From Phormidium tenue FACHB-1050 (GTDB lineage: Bacteria > Cyanobacteriota > Cyanobacteriia > Pseudanabaenales > Pseudanabaenaceae): a DNA stretch of 64,000 bases. The notes below the pieces were generated by a model, which searched no databases, was not told the origin of the DNA, and saw only the letters and a program-made list of their open reading frames with translations. Where the stretch lies: assembly GCF_014696925.1 (NCBI RefSeq), contig NZ_JACJQY010000009.1, positions 62,001-126,000 of the forward strand, in the 5' to 3' direction. A program made the position numbers and the translations under genes. Positions within the stretch are counted from its first letter, which is position 1; each line of letters begins with the position of its first letter. Positions 58,822 to 64,000 of this stretch are shown here, piece by piece.

Positions 58822-58931
58822 TATAGCCACCTGTATGAGGACAAATCAAAACCCAAATAGTGTGAGGCGGCGCTTCGCGCCGCCTCACACTATTTGGGTT
58901 TTATGTCCTAACAAGAATAGCGACAGCTATA
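58822..58931. repeat. complete GGCGGCGC-core palindromic element
   Basis: 110-bp element from TATAGCCACCTG to GCGACAGCTATA with a perfect 26-bp stem (58848-58873 / 58877-58902) around TTC, arm AAAACCCAAATAGTGTGA. The right end CTATA is followed by ATA to form TATAAT ten to fifteen bases before the SMI1 start. Confidence 0.85.
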
Positions 58932-58940
58932 ATACAATTT

Positions 58941-59486
58941 ATGCAAGAAATTTGGTTAAGAATAGAAGCTTGTTTAAGAACTAATGCTCCAGAACACCTT
59001 GATATATTAGCGTCAGGAGCTTCTGATGTTCAAATCAGTGAATTAGAAGCACTCCTTTCTATCCAACTTCCTGAAGATATCAAATCCTCCTATCGCATTC
59101 ATAATGGACAAACATCCTATGATTATGGATTGATTAATGGATGTGAATTCTTATCGCTAGAGCGGATTAAGGATGAATGGCAAATCTGGAAAGGACTTCT
59201 GGATAGTGGAACATTTCAAGATGAAGACGGACAAGATCAGGGGTGTGAACCTGATTTCGGGATTTGTAATGTTTGGTGGAGTTCAAAATGGATACCTCTA
59301 ACTTATGATGGTTGTGGCAATCATGATTGCCTAGATTTAGCGCCTGCGGAAGGAGGAAACATCGGACAGATCATCTCAATGTGGCATGATGCTCCTGAGA
59401 GAAAGATACTTGCACCTAGTTTTCGAGATTGGTTACAGAACTATGCCGAGGAATTGGAGCATAGCTCACTCAAGTCCAATTTGTGA
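58941..59486 (+). CDS. SMI1/KNR4 family protein
   Basis: 181 residues. LDILASGASDVQISELEALL, LPEDIKSSYRIHNGQ, ISMWHDAPERKILAPSF and FRDWLQNYAEELE follow the SMI1/KNR4 fold. Bacterial members are often immunity proteins against polymorphic toxins; no toxin gene is adjacent, so it is an orphan. It starts ten bases after a palindromic element whose end contributes TATAAT, so the transcript could be almost leaderless. Its 3' end overlaps the convergent alr gene by 21 bp. Confidence 0.85.
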   Translation: MQEIWLRIEACLRTNAPEHLDILASGASDVQISELEALLSIQLPEDIKSSYRIHNGQTSYDYGLINGCEFLSLERIKDEWQIWKGLLDSGTFQDEDGQDQGCEPDFGICNVWWSSKWIPLTYDGCGNHDCLDLAPAEGGNIGQIISMWHDAPERKILAPSFRDWLQNYAEELEHSSLKSNL

Positions 59487-60641
59487 TGCTCCTGATAATG
59501 CTTCAGGCTTCCTAATTTCGCCTACCACATTAATTCTAGGGAGACGATGCTTAAACCCGCAGAGAACTTCCCAAGAAATTGTGCCTAATAAATTAGCCCA
59601 ATCATCAGCAGTATTCTCTGAAGCTCCGCCTAGAAATGTCACTACATCACCAACGTGAACATTTGAGACATGCGTAACATCGATCGCACATTGATCCATC
59701 GTAATTGTGCCGATCTGAGAAACTTTTTGACCATTCACGGATACACGAATACGATTGGATAGACCGCGTGGAATGCCATCAGCATAGCCGATCGCTACAG
59801 TTGCAATCGTCATATCCTGTGACGCTATAAACGATCGCCCATAGCTCACACTTGTACCTGCTTTAATTTCTTTGACTTGGGTAATGCGTGCTTTGACCGT
59901 GAGCGCAGGGCGTAGATCGATAATATTTTTGAGATGGGGCGCAGGATAAAGCCCATAAATACCTAGCCCAGTTCGCACAATATCGAAATGAATTTGGCGA
60001 TCGCATAACATCGCGGCTGTATTACAAATGTGAATACGTGGTGGATAGAGCCCTTCAGCTTTAAGTGCGGCAATTATTTGCTCAAACCTCTGAGTTTGCA
60101 ATTCCATGAAGGTGCGATCGCGCTCATCGGCAGTAGCAAAGTGCGAATACACACTCATAATTTCTAAATTCGGTAAATGCTGCACCAGTTGCACAAAGGC
60201 GATCGCCTCTTGCCAATTTACGCCCAGTCGCGACATGCCTGTATCAATTTTAAGATGGACAGGAACCTGCTCGCCAATTTGCGAAAGGACATCATGATAA
60301 ATCAACGCTTGCTTAGGATTACAAATTGTTGGTTGTAAGCGATATTCTGCGATCGCCTTGATTTCATCAACCCCATTCGTTGCCCCTAAAACCACAATGG
60401 GAACCGTGATTCCTGCACAGCGTAACTGAATTCCTTCGGGAATTGTGGCAACCCCTAGCCATGTCGCTCCCGCCTCGATCGCGGTTTGACTGACATCGAT
60501 CGCCCCATGCCCGTAGGCATCAGCTTTGACGATCGCCATTAACTCAGTAGGCGCAGTTAGCAGAGACTTTAATTGATGCACATTATGCTTAATTGCTGAG
60601 AGATCGACTTCCACCCATGCTCGATGGTTTTGCTTGAGCAT
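59466..60641 (-). CDS. alr: alanine racemase
   Basis: 391 residues; PLP enzyme making D-alanine for peptidoglycan. The PLP lysine is Lys39 in MAIVKADAYGHGA; VHLKIDTGMSRLGVN, HICNTAAML, VRTGLGIYG and the second catalytic base Tyr in GTSVSYGRSF are all present, as is GTITMDQCAIDV. The typical C-terminus RLPRINVVGE is followed by about a dozen extra residues (IRKPEALSGASQIGLE) whose coding DNA overlaps the SMI1 gene. No neighbouring operon partner. Confidence 0.95.
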   Translation of the reverse strand: MLKQNHRAWVEVDLSAIKHNVHQLKSLLTAPTELMAIVKADAYGHGAIDVSQTAIEAGATWLGVATIPEGIQLRCAGITVPIVVLGATNGVDEIKAIAEYRLQPTICNPKQALIYHDVLSQIGEQVPVHLKIDTGMSRLGVNWQEAIAFVQLVQHLPNLEIMSVYSHFATADERDRTFMELQTQRFEQIIAALKAEGLYPPRIHICNTAAMLCDRQIHFDIVRTGLGIYGLYPAPHLKNIIDLRPALTVKARITQVKEIKAGTSVSYGRSFIASQDMTIATVAIGYADGIPRGLSNRIRVSVNGQKVSQIGTITMDQCAIDVTHVSNVHVGDVVTFLGGASENTADDWANLLGTISWEVLCGFKHRLPRINVVGEIRKPEALSGASQIGLE

Positions 60642-60715
60642 TACAGCGCACTCCTCATAGGGTAATTTGGTTTACAAAGCTTATACTCCTTTGCCAGTCT
60701 AAAAATTGACATTAG

Positions 60716-60768
60716 AACCCAAGAATTAGTGGTGCAGCGCTTCGTGCTGCACCACTAATTCTTGGGTT
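60716..60768. repeat. palindrome, variant core GGTGCAGCGC
   Basis: 25-nt arms (60716-60740 / 60744-60768) around TTC with one G-T pair; arm AACCCAAGAATTAGT. The AACCCAAG outer arm is shared with the GGCGGCGC family while the core differs. It lies 75 bp upstream of the alr start. Confidence 0.8.
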
Positions 60769-60925
60769 GGAAGGGCTTAACATTGCAAATCTCATATTTG
60801 TTTTTAGCTTACAAAACTTTATATTAATTTGATTCGGCAAAAATACGCTTGTCTTGTCAGAGAGATCTGGCGCAAACTCAAAATAGCTTTAAAAAGCTGC
60901 CTTAATTCTCAGGATCGAAACTAAA

Positions 60926-60972
60926 TCTAGTTTTGCCGCGTCTTGCTCAAGACCAGCATCGCCAAAACTAGA
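60926..60972. repeat. interrupted inverted repeat
   Basis: Outer arms TCTAGTTTTG / CAAAACTAGA with an inner perfect hairpin GTCTTG-CT-CAAGAC. It lies about 55 bp upstream of the glycoside hydrolase gene, so a role in its expression is possible. The rest of 60642-61025 holds no gene. Confidence 0.55.
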
Positions 60973-61025
60973 CTTACAATGAGAATTGCGATCAGTATTT
61001 TTACTTAGTATAATTATCGATACTT

Positions 61026-62378
61026 ATGCGACTCATGCAACTCCTACCAAGTGTTATGCCTCAAAATTGGCAAGAAAATAATTTTAGGCATAATCTTAAA
61101 CATAGCTTTAGGCAAATGTGGCGATCGCGCAAACGTTTTTTGTCATTTCTTTTTGTCGTAACTTTTGCAATCACAATATTTTTACATAGTCTTATTCCTG
61201 CGTTTTTGGTGAATGATCAGGCGATCGCCCAAATTAAATCACAAATTCCGCAGTTGAACCAACCCATCATTCCACCAAGTCCACCCATCAATCAGCCAGT
61301 AGACAAGCGCCAAGAGATTCGGGGCGTATGGCTAACCAGTAACGACTTCTCAGTAATTCGAGATCGTCAACAGCTTAGTAAAGCTCTCAAGCAACTCAAG
61401 CAACTCAATTTCAACACCATCTATCCTGTTGTCTGGAATTCAGGCTATGTGATGTATCCCAGTACGGTCGCCCAAGAGGCAGGAATTCAGCCCTTTGTCT
61501 ATCGCGGGTTGGAAGGACAGGATATTGTTGAAGACATCATCGCTCAGGGGCATCAAAATAATTTGTTGGTGATGCCTTGGTATGAGTTTGGATTCATGGC
61601 TCCCCAAATGTCTGAGCTGGCGATCGCCCATCCAGATTGGCTCACCCAACAACGTAATGGCGATAAAACTTCAATCACAGCCGCAGGTGAAGTTGCATGG
61701 CTCAATCCTTTTCATCCTGAAGTGCAGCAGTTTTTGACTGACCTTATATTGGAAGCTGTCTCTAAGTATGATTTAGATGGTATCCAGTTTGACGATCACA
61801 CCAGTCTTCCCAAAACCTTTGGCTACGATCGCTACACTCTCAATCTTTATCGTCAAGAAACTAAAAAAGAAGCTCCCGCCGATGTGAACAATCCTGAATG
61901 GGTACGTTGGCGAGCTAACAAGATTACGGCTTTTATGGCAAGACTAAGTAAAGCCGTGAAGCAAAGAAAGCCCAATGTAATTTTCTCAGTATCTCCCAAT
62001 TATCATGACTTCGCCTATAGGCAACAGTTACAAGACTGGCTAAGCTGGGTGCGTCAAGGCTTTGTTGATGAATTATTGGTGCAGGTATACCGCGATGACC
62101 TAGATGATTTTCTGTCTCAAATTAGTCGTCCTGAAATTGTGGAAGTACAAGGTAAAATTTCCACTGCGATCGCCATTCTCTCTGGACTCCGCAATAGTAA
62201 TGTGCCGATGTCTAGGGTCTATTCTCAAGCTGTAAATGCTAGAAATCGCGGGTTAGGGGTTTCTTTCTTTTATTACAAGAGTTTATGGGGCTATGGGCCA
62301 GAATCTATTGCCGATCGCCAAAGGGATTTTCAATATCTATTCCGCAGTCCTGCGCCAAGGTTTGCCAATAGGAATTGA
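61026..62378 (+). CDS. glycoside hydrolase-like protein, GHL10 (DUF187) family
   Basis: 450 residues. A basic cytoplasmic N-terminus and one hydrophobic helix (about 38-62, FLSFLFVVTFAITIFLHSLI) anchor or export it; a Pro-rich linker follows. The catalytic barrel starts EIRGVWLTSNDF and contains LKQLNFNTIYPVVWNSGYV, LLVMPWYEFGFM, DLDGIQFDDH and FSVSPNYHDF, the pattern of family GHL10/DUF187 enzymes. The acid residues in DGIQFDDH are the likely catalytic site. Substrate is unknown, probably a cell-envelope polysaccharide. Confidence 0.9.
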   Translation: MRLMQLLPSVMPQNWQENNFRHNLKHSFRQMWRSRKRFLSFLFVVTFAITIFLHSLIPAFLVNDQAIAQIKSQIPQLNQPIIPPSPPINQPVDKRQEIRGVWLTSNDFSVIRDRQQLSKALKQLKQLNFNTIYPVVWNSGYVMYPSTVAQEAGIQPFVYRGLEGQDIVEDIIAQGHQNNLLVMPWYEFGFMAPQMSELAIAHPDWLTQQRNGDKTSITAAGEVAWLNPFHPEVQQFLTDLILEAVSKYDLDGIQFDDHTSLPKTFGYDRYTLNLYRQETKKEAPADVNNPEWVRWRANKITAFMARLSKAVKQRKPNVIFSVSPNYHDFAYRQQLQDWLSWVRQGFVDELLVQVYRDDLDDFLSQISRPEIVEVQGKISTAIAILSGLRNSNVPMSRVYSQAVNARNRGLGVSFFYYKSLWGYGPESIADRQRDFQYLFRSPAPRFANRN

Positions 62379-62501
62379 TAAATCGCGTAAATCTTGATTA
62401 GAAAAATCTAGCGACTGAGTCATAAGTCAAAGGTATTTGCCCAAAATCAAAGCTTCAGCAAATATCTAAAATATTAATGGTAAATCCCAAAATTAGTAAA
62501 G

Positions 62502-63065
62502 TTATATGCTTGCCATTACTTGATTCATCGATAGCGAAATGCTGGGAAAAATATCAGAGGCAATGCGATCGGCTTCTCTATATACTTTCTCAATATAACT
62601 TCCATTTACCAAAGTTAAAACCGAAAACGTTCCCACCAAAAAATCAACAATCCAATATTCGGGAATCCCAAATTGGGCGTATTCCTTCCGCTTCTCGACA
62701 GTATCCACTGAGCGACAAGTTGGGCTAACAATCTCAATTACCAACAAACATGGCTCATGTAAAATATCTGGCTGATTTCCTAAGCTTTTTGATTGAGCAA
62801 CGGTCATTACCAAGACATCAGGACAGCGAGTTCTTTTCCCCGTGAATATTTCGGTGCTATTCACACGCACACAATAGGGATGCTGAGATTGGTTAATTTC
62901 TAATTGCAGATGAAACGAAAAAAACATCATTAAAACATTATGAAGGGCGGTTGCTGGACTCATTTCCACCAATTCTCCATCGTTAAATTCATAACGCCGA
63001 TCGCTACCATCTTCATAGGTTAGATATTCCTCAAATGTCATTTTTTTTGCAGTGGTGACGGTCAT
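62502..63065 (-). CDS. Uma2 family protein (DUF820, restriction endonuclease-like fold)
   Basis: 187 residues. MTFEEYLTYEDGSDRRYEFN, DGELVEMSPA, RCPDVLVMT and CLLVIEIVSPTCRSVD...KRKEYAQFGIPEYWIVD are the Uma2 hallmarks; Asp in CPDVLV and Glu in VIEIVSP with the following Lys correspond to the PD-(D/E)XK active site. The family is greatly expanded in cyanobacteria, and its role is unproven. It starts 72 bp after the palindrome behind rca. Confidence 0.9.
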   Translation of the reverse strand: MTVTTAKKMTFEEYLTYEDGSDRRYEFNDGELVEMSPATALHNVLMMFFSFHLQLEINQSQHPYCVRVNSTEIFTGKRTRCPDVLVMTVAQSKSLGNQPDILHEPCLLVIEIVSPTCRSVDTVEKRKEYAQFGIPEYWIVDFLVGTFSVLTLVNGSYIEKVYREADRIASDIFPSISLSMNQVMASI

Positions 63066-63136
63066 AGCTTTCCATCCTTGCTCTTGAATTGTGAGTAAAT
63101 CTATTGTATCTACCTAAATCTAAATAATCACACTTA

Positions 63137-63199
63137 ACTTAAAACCCAAGAAACTGTAGCACACGCTGTGCGTGTGCTACAGTTTCTTGGGTTTTAAGT
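63137..63199. repeat. perfect 30-bp palindrome behind rca
   Basis: Arms 63137-63166 and 63170-63199 around TGT, outer arm ACTTAAAACCCAAGAAACTG, core GTAGCACACGC/GCGTGTGCTAC. It starts two bases after the rca stop and shares the AAAACCCAAG outer arm with the GGCGGCGC family, but with a different core. Confidence 0.88.
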
Positions 63200-63201
63200 A
63201 T

Positions 63202-64000
63202 TTAATGCACCTTTCCTACGGGCATATATTCTTGAATGAGATTACGCTGACTGACCCGATCGCCCTCTGCTAACAAGCGATCGCCTGCCTCCTTCAAAGT
63301 TCTCAAATCAAAACTAGGTGGACGAAATTCGGGTAAAGCCTCGGTGCTATTGACCAAACGTAACGACAAACGATCTAAACCAATTTCATAGACAAACTTC
63401 CGCACTTGCTCATCATACAAACTCGATCGCAGTGAGCCAAAGAAATCAATCGAGCGATCAGGATACATATCCACCAGCCGCTCAATTTCCCATTGCGGAA
63501 TATTATCGGGCGCAAAAATACCACTGACAATACCAATGCGATCGTTGCGATCGGGTTGCCAATAAAACTTCTCCATTCGTCCATCACGCACCAACGGCGC
63601 ATATAAAGTCGAAAAATCATTCCCCGTCACAATAATCGGTACACGTCTAATCGGATTGCTGTCATAGCTCCCTGGAAGCTGCACATTCGTCGGGTTATCA
63701 GCAATATTCATCAACGTGGCGTTGACTAACTGCGTATTTACCGTATATTGCGTAGTGCTATCAACTCGTCCAGCCCCCGCGTCGAGATCGTTAATCAAGA
63801 AAGCGCACATCTTGCCCCGCACCTTCACTAACTCAGAAGCCTCACGATAGCGCATTCTAATCAATCGCGCAGGATCACCAGCATCAGGACTTTCCAACTC
63901 ACCACCCGACATTCTGATCGGATCAATCCCTAGTTTCTGAAAAGCTAACTCACATTGAAATGACTTACCTTCACCTTTGCCCCCGTGAATACCTAAAATT
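63202..64000 (-). CDS. rca: Rubisco activase, C-terminal part (cut by right edge)
   Basis: About 266 residues visible. AAA+ ATPase that removes inhibitory sugar phosphates from Rubisco. Walker A GGKGEGKSFQCELAF lies at the very edge, followed by MSGGELESPDAGDPARLIR, MCAFLINDLDAGAG (Walker B), TTQYTVNTQLVNATLMNIAD, VPIIVTGNDFSTLYAPL and GRMEKFYWQP, all highly typical of green-type Rca. The protein ends IQEYMPVGKVH: it lacks the RbcS-like C-terminal extension carried by many cyanobacterial activases that targets them to carboxysomes. The N-terminus is outside the window. Confidence 0.93.
   Translation of the reverse strand, partial: ILGIHGGKGEGKSFQCELAFQKLGIDPIRMSGGELESPDAGDPARLIRMRYREASELVKVRGKMCAFLINDLDAGAGRVDSTTQYTVNTQLVNATLMNIADNPTNVQLPGSYDSNPIRRVPIIVTGNDFSTLYAPLVRDGRMEKFYWQPDRNDRIGIVSGIFAPDNIPQWEIERLVDMYPDRSIDFFGSLRSSLYDEQVRKFVYEIGLDRLSLRLVNSTEALPEFRPPSFDLRTLKEAGDRLLAEGDRVSQRNLIQEYMPVGKVH

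Noticed and set aside
60926-60972. Riboswitch upstream of the GHL10-type gene
   Set aside because: The stem is a simple inverted repeat without conserved aptamer sequence that I can recognise.
1-64000. rRNA operon, prophage structural genes or transposase genes
   Set aside because: None is visible: no rRNA-like conserved stretches, no capsid or tail genes, and no DDE or HUH transposase motifs in any substantial frame.

Overview
The window is a chromosomal stretch from a cyanobacterium. Direct evidence is a plastocyanin gene (petE), cytochrome c-550 of photosystem II (psbV), a carboxysome shell protein (ccmK), a Rubisco activase (rca, cut by the right edge), a Tab2/Atab2 protein, a plant-type omega-3 desaturase (desB) and very frequent GCGATCGC (HIP1) octamers. 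The gene set and the density of palindromic intergenic repeats suggest a Pseudanabaena-like filamentous lineage; that is an inference, not a demonstrated identity.

Layout. 0-4.7 kb: an ABC exporter running off the left edge, a lipoprotein, MAPEG and DUF1499 proteins, ccmK and aroQ. 4.7-16 kb: a giant nine-PAS hybrid histidine kinase, a cytosine-deaminase-like amidohydrolase, an M61 peptidase and an FHA-GGDEF-EAL protein. A repeat-filled gene-free kilobase follows (15.9-17.0 kb). 17-27 kb: RecQ, DesB, ClpS, a CPBP protease, tRNA-Tyr, a ThyD/TIGR01777 protein, a second hybrid kinase and LpxA. 27-33 kb: a fermentation cluster, pflB-pflA-adhE. 33-38.5 kb: HtrA-like protease, GalT, MASE1-GGDEF cyclase and Tab2. 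38.7-43.3 kb: an accessory island with a broken HigBA, a DUF433 gene with a stump of its toxin, a PIN/antitoxin pair, and a Ser/Thr kinase fused to a dual-OB-like region and a Vsr/DUF559-like nuclease domain. 43.4-48.9 kb: petE, psbV, a C39-peptidase-like protein, hisA and an ABC permease. 48.9-52 kb: a second accessory island with RusA, a PD-(D/E)XK plus HEPN-motif protein, a HEPN-like protein and a RelE-type toxin pair. 52-64 kb: a 2160-residue kinase/ATPase/histidine-kinase hybrid, SMI1/KNR4, alanine racemase, a GHL10-type glycoside hydrolase, Uma2 and rca.

Functional links. PflB is activated by PflA, splits pyruvate to acetyl-CoA and formate, and AdhE reduces the acetyl-CoA to ethanol: a dark, anoxic fermentation route. 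Signalling is heavily represented: three hybrid histidine kinases, two c-di-GMP proteins and two Ser/Thr kinase fusions.

The strongest unexplained signal is in the intergenic DNA. More than twenty-five perfect or near-perfect inverted repeats, mostly with a 3-nt spacer, sit at gene ends. One group shares the core GGCGGCGC-NNN-GCGCCGCC while its flanking arm sequence differs from copy to copy yet still pairs perfectly. At several loci the left arm starts inside the coding sequence, so the last codons and stop codon are repeated in inverted form downstream. The best protein-level candidates for undescribed systems are the kinase/OB/nuclease fusion (40684-43284) and the nuclease-HEPN plus HEPN pair (49281-51412).
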